From NCBI GenBank assembly GCA_030248295.1, contig JASANH010000776.1, forward strand, positions 62,001 to 126,000: a stretch of DNA of 64,000 nt, read 5' to 3'. This DNA is from Mesodorylaimus sp. YZB2_4. Lineage: Eukaryota > Nematoda > Enoplea > Dorylaimida > Dorylaimidae. This document shows, piece after piece, positions 1 through 11,400 of this stretch; within the stretch, counting starts at the first letter, position 1; the number at the start of each line of letters is the position of its first letter. Position numbers and translations under genes: made by a program. The notes beneath the pieces are model-generated. The model made no database searches. It was not told the DNA's origin and saw only the letters and a program-made list of their open reading frames with translations.

Positions 1-501
1 GGCGGACCGTTAGCGGCGCCAGAGCCCCAGACGATGCGCCCTAGGCCGCGTGGCTTTTCTAATAGAACCACTGCAGCTGGTTGAAGCGATGCGGAGTAGG
101 AGCTAGGTTGGAGATGAAACAGTCATGATAATTTTTCTAAATGATAATCATTTTTCAGAACTTCCACGACCCGCATGTACTTGCATTTGGTGAAGGCCTT
201 TTATTATAGTTAGCTTGACGTCAGGGCGAGTAGATTTAGTAAGTTTAGGTAGCGCGTACGGGGCGCGTATGCTCAGTTGGAAGGCTGAGTATTTTCTCGT
301 CGAGCATATTTCTATAGTTAGCTGAGCACTGCACCACTTCCTGCCTCGCGTTTCAGGCATCCCTTTTTCACATGCTCGCCTACGACGTCGTCGATGCTGG
401 GTTTTTAGCGGTTTACGGATAAATATAGAGACCGGTTTTTGTTCTGATCACTTTCGAACTCGATAGCTTCGGCCAGTACTTGATATTTGCGCAATAGAAA
501 T
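1..501. other. 5' flank of the inositol 5-phosphatase gene
   Basis: No convincing exon is seen on either strand. The stretch should hold the promoter and 5' leader of the gene that starts at 502, but no TATA box or other named element stands out. The first 60 bases are GC-richer than what follows. Confidence 0.4.
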
Positions 502-3500
502 ATGGCAGCAATGGAGAACAGCGGAAGGAATCGATTATTGTTTGTTACTGCCAACACTGGATCTTTGTTCGAAGAGGTATCACGATACTCTCCGACTCTG
601 TTTGAATGTTGATAACTGCATTTCTATTTTTAGACTTCGAATTTAGAGACCGGTTGGGTTCGGGAACTTGTTCAGGTAAGGACAGCAGGTGGACTCTTTT
701 GCTGTGTGTGCGAAAGGTAGACGAGGCCTCGCCTTTACTGTACCATAGTCTTGGAAGGGATGTAAGGGTGTGACAGTTTTGTGACCACTTCTAAAATAGT
801 CCCACTTTTCGGGACGGGCTGAATCTTCCGCATTCTGTTTGTGTTTGCTGTCGTTCACTGACTACACACTGAATTTTCAAAGTGGTGTTTGCTATTTCTC
901 AACTTACACTTCATGCTCGTTCAAAATGCGTGCGGCTTTTCGAGTGTCATTTTGAAGAATTTTGCGATCAAATTCGAGACTGCCTTATGTGTTTTTTATG
1001 TGTACGATCTAATCCGAAAACGGTGTTGGCGAATGATCGCTCGAGAAGAAGAGACATCAGTAAAAACAGAGCCTATTAGAATCTAGTTTTACTTTCGTTT
1101 TATCACATTTCCCAGTCCAGTATATTGAAGGGGTGTAGGTGGAATCGTTCTATCATAAGATGGGATCGGTGCCAGTTTCCAAACCACTGTCACCTACACA
1201 CGACTCCGGTGCAAGGCTAGTTGCCATTGACGTCAAAGTCAATATAGAATATGCCCTGCCCATTCCTACAACAACACGCCCGTTGGAAGAGGTGCTTGTA
1301 AAACACTATGAAGCTAGAAAGAACTTGAAATATCTCAAACCTACTATCTTCCAAGCTGAAACGAGCAGCCCCGCCCAGCTCAACCCACAAGCCTTATGTG
1401 TACAGTAGGTTGTCATTTACATCCTGCCCACTATTTTTTGAAAAGGCATTGGTCCTTGAAGATGTTTTCTGAGTGCACACCACTCAAATGCTGTATTGTA
1501 TCGTGTGAGTGCGCTGTATAATGAATAGTGGATCTAGCTTTCGTGTGTAATGCATTTTCTGGTTCCATTAGTCGGATCGATAGAATGGGGAGGAAGAGCG
1601 TCTTGGAGCGAGGGTTTTTTCCCATTGCCAATGTCGGCACGTTCTTTCGTTTCTTCATTAGCAATGGCCTGGGATTGACTCGCAGGCTACTTGATGAGGA
1701 GGAAATGGAATGAAGTGTCCAATCGCGACACGTTGGTCTCACTTCAGTTGAATCAGAGAAAAGTGATTTGGCTCGTGAAATGAAAAAAGCTTAGAAGTAG
1801 AAAAAATGTGCTGATTGCGTTTGTACTTTTTAGGAAGTGAAGTCATGGCAGCCCGCATTTTTTGCATTACACATGCAAGAAATTGGAGGAAAGAATTACC
1901 GAAAGTGTATGAGTCTTGTCCGAGGCTTTATTCAGTAAGTACTGTATGCATGTGGCTGGGAGCATAAGAGAGCTAGAATGACTGGATTGACTTTCCTGTC
2001 GTCGTCTCGGAATTTCATAAATTTGTATCAAGGCCTCTGTGCATTGTGCGTGACAGTCTGGTGCTTATGTCACCTTCACAATTCCTTCGATCGTGAGCCA
2101 TTCCATTGACTTCGGTTTTTTTAGACATTTGCAAGAAACGTTGGCTCAATACGGCTATTCAGATGGAAAATGCTATTTGGACGAGGAGATGGATGCAGAA
2201 GATCGATTCACGGTAAGGTGAATAAATCTCTTACATTTAAAATGGAGAAGACTTTCTCAATTTTAGGCATTGGGGAGTGTCTATTTCTGCCATCGCGACG
2301 TTACGAAACGGGTTGGTGTGTTCGATTTTAAGCGCAATATTTATCAACCTTTGACTGGAGTTGAGGTGTGATCGAATGGCTTTTGGAAAGGAGGACTGGT
2401 TTACGAGATTTTTTGATGCAGGTACATTCGTCAAATCTCAATGATGAATCGACTGTGGAAAGGAAACGGTTCCCCAAAGCCATGTTCTCGGAGGTAAAAT
2501 GGTCTCGGAAAGGCTTTATGCGCGTTCGTTGGCGATTTGATGACACGTGAGTCAGTTTATTCTATGAAATTTCTTTCCACATCTTTGATTAACTTTTTAG
2601 GGCTTTCGATCTTGTAAATATTCACCTTTTCCACGACGCATGCAATTTGATGGCTGTTGAGCAGGTCAGTCCTGAAATGGTGCTATAATGGAGTGTCTAC
2701 AAAGCCTGATTTTGACTTCAGTCACCTTCCATCTACTCTGGGCACAGAAGGGAGGCGCTGAAGTACACCTTGAAAGAGTAAGCTTATCGTGACCAGCAAT
2801 GTCGAGTTATGTGACTGGCATTACTTTCAATAGGCTTGGCCAAGATGATACGTCAACGCCAATGTTCTTATTCGGCGATTTTAATTTTCGGTTGGATACC
2901 CGAAGTTTGATCGAGGTACTAGGTTATTATTTGTAACTAGATGCTTCATACTAGCTCAGTGTGCTTTCAGAGCCTGGCACCAATGAGTGATCAACTCCCT
3001 ATACGAGATGGCAACGGAATTGTAAAAGTGGAGTACAGGAAACCAAAAAGCACAGAAGTACGGGTGAAGAATGTTGCATTTCGGTAATATCGCTAGAATA
3101 GTCCGGTATTTTTGTAGTGCATTTTGAGTATCGGGACGAAATCTTTCGAACACGAGAATCAAGAAAGTTTGCAGTATGGGGTAAGTATAGCTTTTCAGTC
3201 TTTCTGCTAAGTTCATGACAGGTTAGCTCTAATCTTGGCGATTTTTTAAGAATCTATTGCAATTCGACAAGGAAGTAGCCATGTTCCAGCAATTAGCCGA
3301 ATGGCCCATTTCGTTTCCACCCAGGCAAGAGTATAATTACTTGAACCATCTTAGTCACTTAGTCACGTGCTTTTTCCTCTGCAGCTATCCTTACAGCGAG
3401 AGTGCTGATGAGCCAACCATGTATATGAAGACGAGGGCGCCGGCTTGGTGTGATCGTGTTTTGATGAATGAGGCAGCTTGGAAGCAGATTCAGGTACGGA

Positions 3501-5281
3501 TATAAAACTGCTGTCCGCAGTTAGGTCACTCGATATCATTTCTCTCAGGGCGCATGTAACCAACAATCGTGCTATTTTAGGCTTTGCCAACATCCTTGGT
3601 CAGTTATAATACGATTGGTCAGAAGACTTGCATGGGTGATCATAAGGTATGTACCCCATTGTTAGACTTACCACCATCGGCATGTACTTACGTGTTAACA
3701 TTTTAGCCTGTATATCTATCGTGTCCCTTGTGGTCGTTGAAAACCAATCTTCGACCATCAAATGGCGCAGCATCGGGAGGTAAAAATCTTAGTGACTTCG
3801 CTACCCTGACTACGTGTAAAATACCTTAGGTAGGATAGAGCTAATTCGATTAGTTTGCATGCTGTCGCTTTTTGTTTCGCCACACAATGCTGTAGTTAAC
3901 CGCCTAACGAGCTGTAGTTTCTTTCGCACCGCCTTGCCTAGGCTTATCAGCACCATATCAACGTGGTTTCGTTGACGTCCCAAACTCTATATATTTGGAG
4001 CGATGGAAAGAATTTGCTATAAACTTGGCCCCTGATAACTATGGCCATTTTTCGGCGGACCATGAATACCAGATTTACGCCTTAAGAATTGAATCATTAC
4101 GGTTCAATGTCAGAAGTCCTTTGATACAATTACAAGACGAGTCAGTGGGCACGGGTGACGATTTCGATGAGTTCGTTACCATCGTGACTTTGCACGACGA
4201 TCATACTGTCACTGTTATGGACGCCTCCAGTTATGGCTTTTCGTTCAACGAAAGTTGGGGTGGCAGTTTAGATCGACGGAGAAGTTCAACTCGTATTTTC
4301 GAAGATATTGATGAACTAGACGAAGACCTGGCTTTGGATACGCTGCAGCCACGATTCACAGTCGTCGCTAGGGCTGTCTCTAATAGATCGATTCGTTCGG
4401 GAGGTAGCATAAGTCGGTGTACTGGTTCTACGTTCACTGATACCAGTTCAATCACGCCAGAAGACTCGGAACTGTTGTCTCGCGACTCAGAACCTCTCCT
4501 ATCGAAACAGCCGCCGCCGCCACCACCGCCGCCTTCCCCGGAATTATTAAAATTGCTTCTGTTCGACTCAAACACGGATAGTGACCTGGTACTACGACGG
4601 GGATCAATCTTGCAACGATATCCATATTATTCTGACGTCATCGCCGTTAAGGATAAACGTGGGAAGCCAGAGGCCATTTACGCAAAGCCCACCTCCCTAA
4701 GACTAGATTCTCCTTATTTGGAAACCAAGCCTGCTCTGAAACTTTCAGCCAGCAAAGAATCAGAAAAGCCGCCCGTTCCTGCGAGATCGAAGCAGGTTGT
4801 TGCGACTCGCGATGTGATTGGCCGTGGTGGGGAGCGTGAGTCGACGGAGATTATGCGCGTCAATAAAGGAGTCCAGGTCAAGTTCAACTCAACGTTCGTG
4901 CGTGTTTTCAGTTCAAGATCAGTCCCCAGATCGAGGGATAACACCATGAGCACGAGAGAAAAGGCTTCTCAAACCGATCAGAGTGTAACAGGAGACGAAA
5001 ATAGTTTACAGACGGAACTGGCTAGGCGTCGGAAGGTTGGTTTAGATCGATGGAAGTTTGATCAGCGCTGGGATATCATCTGTGAATACTTCACTGAAGA
5101 GAGATCATCGGTTAGTGTGCCGCTTGAAACACGGAGGACAGAGCTTATTCAAAATGTACAAGAAACACCCTGTGTCGTCCAAAAGAAGCCTATCAGTCTT
5201 GGCGATCGCAAGTTAGCTCAGAGGCGACGGCATTCTGGGAATGGGCAACATCGTGGTGGTGCTGGCTGTAGCTGCTTCTAG
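502..5281 (+). CDS. INPP5A: Type I inositol polyphosphate 5-phosphatase (INPP5A-like) with long C-terminal extension
   Basis: Removes the 5-phosphate from Ins(1,4,5)P3 and Ins(1,3,4,5)P4, ending calcium signals at the membrane (family knowledge). I read 15 exons: 502-576, 634-675, 1834-1934, 2125-2212, 2267-2365, 2422-2546, 2601-2664, 2722-2777, 2834-2915, 2971-3057, 3118-3180, 3251-3324, 3385-3493, 3581-3646, 3707-3779, and a large last exon 3942-5281. All phases agree and give about 847 residues. Catalytic landmarks are GDFNFR (about 231-236), PAWCDR (338-343) and MGDHKP (373-378). KWSRKGF and LVNIHLFHD also match the type I family. The intron after 3324 uses a GC donor. The catalytic part is the usual size of about 400 residues, but vertebrate INPP5A stops near 412. 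Here about 445 more residues follow, with a nine-proline run and an acidic/Ser-rich stretch. The protein ends in CSCF, a CaaX-type prenylation signal comparable to the CaaX end of INPP5A. The 3118 exon is the least certain. Confidence 0.9.
1139..1408 (+). other. Open frame inside intron 2 of the 5-phosphatase gene (alternative exon or remnant)
   Basis: Intron 2 (676-1833) is far longer than its neighbours and holds an 89-codon open frame. It begins right after a tag acceptor-like trinucleotide and is in phase 0 with the preceding exon. It ends in TAG at 1406-1408. I do not recognise the protein. It could be an alternative terminal exon giving a truncated 5-phosphatase, a nested gene, or chance. 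Confidence 0.2.
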
Positions 5282-6041
5282 AGGTGGTTTCCGTTTTTTT
5301 GTTTTGCACTGCCTGAGTATGCTCGATTTCGCCGCATGATTTGGGGTGGTGGGCAGTTATCGCGCTGTGCTGTTGAGGGGATATTTGAGATTTGTCTAGT
5401 GTCATTTTCTAACACTGTCGTCCTACCCGCTAATACTTGTTTTCTTCCCAGACTTCTGCCATGCAAAATCCTTGTCCCATTTCATCCTTCTAAATCATAT
5501 GTCCTGTTTCAGATCACTAATCGTAGGGAGGGTCAGTAATCGATCGGAGGCGATTCGAGCAAAGAACCGTTTTAATGGAAGCTTTTAATCGGATTACCAA
5601 TGATGGGATCAGTCGAAGGAAGATACAATAGGTTGATATTCGAGGTACGGTAATTTGTGGACTGCGTGTTTTAATATTACGCATGTTTTATGGCAGTGTA
5701 ATAGCATAGTTCAAAAATTAGCATACCGCGCGCTCAGTTTTTATGACAATGTCCGTTCGTCTCCGTTTGCATGCCCTATACTACGGTTTGTACGAGTACG
5801 GTATTTTATATTCGAATACAGTGTTCGATGTGAATATAGAAATCTCACAATGATGACGGTACTCAATAAAGATATGACGTGCGTGATGCGGATTACTGTG
5901 AAAGGCACAGCGGAGCTTACGATCATCAGTGGACCTGCCAATACAGCCTCGCGATAATGGGCATACCGTTACTAAGGCAGCGACTGACGACAATGTGTCC
6001 CCCCTCGAGTGCGCATAAGCGTTTGGTGATGTGGTAAAACA

Positions 6042-6064
6042 TGAACATGAACATGAACATGATG
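6042..6064. repeat. Hexanucleotide microsatellite (acatga)n
   Basis: About four tandem copies of a six-base unit, acatga. Confidence 0.7.
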
Positions 6065-6372
6065 AGAGGACCGCTTAACTGTAGTAGGTGTGTTTGACCT
6101 GTGGAAAAGGTAGCGTTGTTTTGGAGAAGGTAGTGGTTGCCTCAAACTGGCCGCCTTATACACGAAGCAGTATGTGGTTGCCTTGACTGTTGGCCGCTCG
6201 ATACGCTCCTCCAGGCGAGGCTGAAACCCGTCGGGTTGATGTCTCAGACACCTACCACGACTACATAGGTGACCTACCTGCAGGGTTTTTGAATCCATCC
6301 TCTCCCCGCGGTATCTTCGCAAATGTAGGGCTTTTCCGCCTATTACGAAAGGCACGCACAGACACGGCACAA

Positions 6373-6451
6373 AAATGCAAGTCGAGCAGCAGGTATCAAT
6401 GCAAGTCGAGAACCAATAGTCAGTAGTAGTCAATGCAAGTCGCAAGCTTAT
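6373..6451. repeat. Three spaced copies of atgcaagtcg
   Basis: The ten-base word atgcaagtcg occurs three times on the same strand within about 80 bp, separated by unrelated sequence. Two copies are followed by ag. Function unknown. Confidence 0.5.
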
Positions 6452-6993
6452 GCGACGGAAAAGATAGTTAGAGGTAACTTGCTGATGTTGGGGCCTGTTC
6501 TGCCAGCACACGTACCTATTCATATTTTACTTGACACAAGCCACGCGTGATCAGAGGATGGGCTACCCAGAAAATATCAGAAAACTGCTCATTCAGTCGA
6601 GCGACAACCAAATATTCCAGCGCGAAAACGATAGCTCACAATCAGCACCAACTGTCTCAGACAACGAAACATCGCGGCAAGGAAGTCCAAGCTTGTGATG
6701 ACAGGAATATGTTGGCATATATGCATATGATATCTTTAATGTAGGTATGCAACCAGCATTCCCATTCCTGAGTGCTCTGATGGATGCTTTGTTGATGGAG
6801 CTGCCAAATATCCAGAGAACCGATCTTGTGCATGATAGTCATCTAATGGATCACATATGTACAGTAGACGGAGTCATTTAGTTACAGAGTTAACCATTAC
6901 CCTGCCCAATGGCTTATTAGGTAAACAAATATAATCTCATAACCGGGTGCAACTAAAGTTCTAACCTTTAAAAACACAATCCTCTCGAACCTC

Positions 6994-7032
6994 GTCAATC
7001 AACTGCTCGGTCAGTCAATCAACTGCCGGTCA
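6994..7032. repeat. 20-bp tandem duplication
   Basis: Two adjacent copies of a unit beginning gtcaatcaactgc and ending cggtca; the second copy lacks one base. Confidence 0.7.
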
Positions 7033-7157
7033 GTGCGAGCATGAGTGGTGAAAGGCTCTGCTTCAGGCCTCTCTTGCTTCTAGAACAGACCCGACAGATT
7101 CCGCATTTTTTTCGCTGAGGGTTGCGCAAGTCAGTTTTACATAGATTTTGCAAGTCA

Positions 7158-7185
7158 CATGCAAACATGCAAACATGCAAACATG
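7158..7185. repeat. 8-bp tandem repeat (catgcaaa)x3
   Basis: Three perfect copies of catgcaaa followed by a partial fourth. Confidence 0.7.
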
Positions 7186-9675
7186 GCAAACCAAAAGAGC
7201 AAGCCATAAAGCACCACTGTTACTAGTTCACGTGTCTCGTGCCCTTGACTGCGCGCGCTGTGTTTTCATTCGGCATGCTGAGAAAGAACAGAACAGAAGC
7301 ACTCACGATTACGCAGGACAGGGCAGGAAAGAGCGTGGCTCACTTTGCACCCACCATGCCTCCCAGCCTGACTGAAAAATATTAGGTCATTGAAGCATAC
7401 TGTAGACAGCTAAGAATTTGACCATTTTCTGCATTGATACCAGTATTATAAGGCCAGAAGTTATGCATCGGTTATAGGGCCATAAAACACGTTTGTAAAA
7501 GATTCAAGGCATTACCTTCGTCCTTCCCTCTTTGATGCATTCTAGATATGTATGCCTCACAGATAATGACTATCGAAAAAACGCCGGATTATTACCCATG
7601 TGCTAACTACCGTAAGACCTCCTACGTATCAACAAAAACTTTTTGTCTCTTTGAAACAGTAACAAACTCTTTCGAAAATTCCGTAGGTTTGATTTCTATA
7701 TATGTGCCATGGGATGATTGGAAAGCGACATTAAAACGGGTAGTCTTTCTAGCACCGTCCTTCTACCTCTGGCCTACAGTATCCTATCGCCTCAGTGGGC
7801 CACAGTCCCTAGCATTCGAACGCACGAATTGCCCTGTTGCTATGTCTTAGGTATTCCTGCCGTCGTTGGATTTGGCCTCGAGATTGCCTCAGGCTACCGT
7901 GCTGCTTATGCAAATCTAGCACAAACCTCTGTGGAATCATGCAGATCAGTGAGTGCGCCAAACCGACTAGTCCTCACTCGATTAAAGTTGGCTCACTCCT
8001 TTCTTGGTTATTTTATCCAATCTCGTCCTTATCGATCGGCCTTAAAAGGCTCATCGACGCAGTAATATTGTAACTAGACACACACTTTGAGTAGGAATAT
8101 TTTTTCAGCAAAATACCGCTGCCTGTTGTTGAAATTTTCAGCCGACGCTGCCTCGCCTCAAGCATGAGTCCGTCTCTTTCATCACAACGATTAAGCTAAC
8201 GGAAATTGAAAGCGAATCCCACTGGAGCCCGTTCATGAACACCAAAGGAATGTGTTTTTGTCCGCTTGTTCCCTGCTGGCATGGTCAGTTGCGTAAAGTC
8301 CGTAGAAAAAAATAAACATGCTCGAGTGGGTCCATTTGTCAAGCAGACCACGGTAATTGGTTTATGAGTTTTCTCAATCGAACCCATTTCGTGGTGAAAC
8401 TGGTGAGTTCATTTCATGCACTGACGCTTATTCGCGCTGACGAATGGGCCAATTGACGCGTGGACAAGTTCCAACATGAGTCCAATGGAGGAAGTCGATA
8501 AACGAATACCTTAAACTCACTCGGCAGCCGGAATTCGGAGGATCGCTTTCGTTCTACAGCCATTTTACGTAACTGCCTATATTGCGCTAGAAAAATTCAT
8601 TGGCTAGTCTCGAGACACTCGGGCTGAGCGTCTGGTTGGACTATTTTTTCGTTCGAGTCTAGGCTTTTTTAGATCTTTTCTGGCTCGCTTGACGGCGGTT
8701 TAGGCTAGACGAGGGACCGATGATGTCTTTTTCGTTTCTAGCGGCTTCTTCCTCTCCAAAGACTACATGCAGGCGGCCCGTGCTCCTCGGCTACTGCTGT
8801 TTGGTCAAGGTGTCCTTTTTTATTGAATGGGAGAGAAAAAAACTTGGTTGATTGGTGCCGCTTGGGTGTGCAGTAGACGGTCATATGGCGCACGAGTGGA
8901 CGCACAGAGTATTGTTATACCCGTATACATATGGGCAAGGGCGAGGGTGTAATCGATTTGGCCAGTGACGGCGACAAGCGGGCACAGTTTGGCGACACAA
9001 TCGCTTGAAGGGTTCGCCCGGGCAACGAAGACCGCGGCCTCTCCTGCCCCATTTTTCCATCCTCGCCTTACCGCTTCAAGCTACGAGCCATGTCCGCTTC
9101 GTCTTCAAGCATCTAGTCCTCTTCATTGTCGGTTATCGAGAAGGCCTTGTCTCTCAGAATGAGCCTTAGCTGCTCTATTAGGCCAAATAAGAACTCCTCT
9201 CTCCTTCATTGGCTAGAGCCCCTGTTTCTAGGCCTTATCTGAAAAATGCGCCCGGTTTCCTTGGATATTTCATTTCGATAGTTCGGCTCGTCTTGCCATT
9301 GTCTCTGAAAGTGTAGTTTCTCTTTCTCTAACCTTGTCACAGCGAGGATCGATGTCCTTGATTCGATCACCGAATTATGCTCGTTGTGGACATTAAAGTG
9401 GGATTATTTTTTGAGTCCTCGACGGAGGACACGTCGGGCTGTTACTCGTTGCCGTGGTCGGGCTCGAATGATGGCATCAATTTGGAAGCCAATTATGGTG
9501 ATTTTTTGTGGTCCATGTTACACGACTGGCGCCAGGAGACGAATGACACGTTTTGATCCTCACCGCGCGCGAGTCCCTCTTTTAGAACGGATGTTGTAGA
9601 ACAAGGTGTCAATGTATCCATTGACACGTCTAGGGGTTGGTCCCCTTCCATAGAGGGAGTGTGCCGACTGATCGT

Positions 9676-9698
9676 GTGTGTGTGTGTGTGTGTGTGTT
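9676..9698. repeat. TG dinucleotide microsatellite
   Basis: An uninterrupted run of about eleven TG units. Confidence 0.8.
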
Positions 9699-11400
9699 GA
9701 CACAGGGCTCTATCATCGAGCATAGTCGAAGTGTTTCTAGCTTGGAGATCCCTTCATCGTCGAGGGGACTCTATTTTTATCTACTGCCTTGTTTTTATGG
9801 TCTTAAACGAACTGATGGGTGAATTGAAGTCAGAGAATAGCGTCGGTTTTAAGTTGATTGCTTAGTTTGGGGCGGAGGATGGCTCGTAATGGCCTAACGT
9901 CGTTCTCGCCCGGTCGGTTAATAAAGACGACGGATAATGAAAAAAGAATCAGCCCAGCCATGCATTGGGCATAGTTTTATGCATGTGTACCATTTCTTCC
10001 CAAGACGGGGTTTGTGAAAGATTTATGAACTCGGCACTACTATACGCCGTTCCAATGTCTTCAAGGCCCTTCTACCCGTATCTCCTTCGTTCTAATACTA
10101 AGCGCCACATTCATTACCCGACTGAGTGCTCAGCCCTTTGGCTCGATTAGTTCGACTTATTCGTCTTTTTATATTTACTCATGTCCGTATAAGCGTATCG
10201 CTCATGCTCGCCAAGGTGACCGACGGAGTCTGGGTTCGGAAGTCGATGGCTAGCTGGTTCCGAGTGATACCAGCCAGACATGCACGAGTGCCTCTACCCT
10301 TGCGCTTACCTGTTGTTGCTGCCCGGGATGTTGTTCTATGCTATACCTAATCCTAATCATTCTAATCATCAGCACACGGTGAGGATTTTCGCGAGAAACA
10401 TGACTTGATTCAGTATTGTCGCTAATACGAGCCTTGGCGCCCCGATAAACATTCAATGCCCAGCACTTCCGTACGTGTGACGACCCTGGTTTTTATCTCT
10501 AGGCATTCGGATTACATTGACGCGTTCAAATCGGCTTGTCGATCAGTATCGCATTTTCTGTGACATTGATCCGACATAGGAGCATAAGGAAAAGACTGTT
10601 CACTTACAGCCATTGTTTCATTCCATCCGCGTCACCCTAAAATCCCGAGGGCGGTGGACAGATCGAGATTGAGGCATCAATTTTGGTTATAGAAGCTGGT
10701 CCATTGCACAAAGTCGAGGGAAAATAGAAAACGACCTACATAGTGGATCAGAAAGACTCCTTCCATTTTTGCCTCAGTTATCGCCGTCTGGAAACTCTAA
10801 AGCGAACTTTTTTCGGAGGTAGGAGAAGGAAGGGTATTTAAAGTTGTCAGATTCATTTGAAACGGGAAACGAATGCCGAGTACGAGTTGATGAAATAGGG
10901 TGGCCATAAGAAAATGGATTTTCGAGATGGTCTCTATTTCAGTACCAAAAAAGATTGACGTAGTATCGTTTTCTAAAGAGTATAAAATGTTGGGAACCCG
11001 TATTTCATATCAGTCTCGCGTGTCTTGCTGCTTTTTTCTCTGATAAGAATCGAGCGCTTCTGTAATATTGCACCCTTCGGAGATAAGTGGCCCGGTGCGG
11101 ATGGGTGGCCTTCTTATATGCGCATGTCAAACGTTCTAGCTCTTTCGTCACACGCAGAGCTTTTCTTATAAGGAGATCCGTTAGCTCAGAAATACGCACT
11201 GAACTCTCTCTAAGTGTAGAATTTTCAAATCTTGCAAGGGATTAGTTGGAGGGTTTGGACAGAACACCATCGGAGAACATGAGACGTGTTTACTTGCTGA
11301 TGATTTGAGAGAAATGAGCATGTTTTTTTGGTGTGGCAAAATCAATATCAGTAGCTCTTAGAAAATTTTTGCCGCTACACAGGTTCAATTTCAGGTAGAA

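Larger units (their letters stand above)
5282..11395. other. Gene-poor region with simple repeats
   Basis: About 6.1 kb with no exon chain I can support on either strand. Open frames here, including a 183-codon minus-strand one at 5972-6523, have no recognisable domain or splice context. An AATAAA near 5867 could serve the upstream gene. Small repeats are listed separately. The right part probably contains the promoter and non-coding leader exons of the acidic-protein gene, because an acceptor (tttcag) ends at 11395. Confidence 0.4.

Noticed and set aside
5972-6523. 183-codon minus-strand open frame
   Set aside because: Cys/His/Arg-rich with no domain; its C-terminal HVHVHV run simply reads the acatga microsatellite. 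No splice context.
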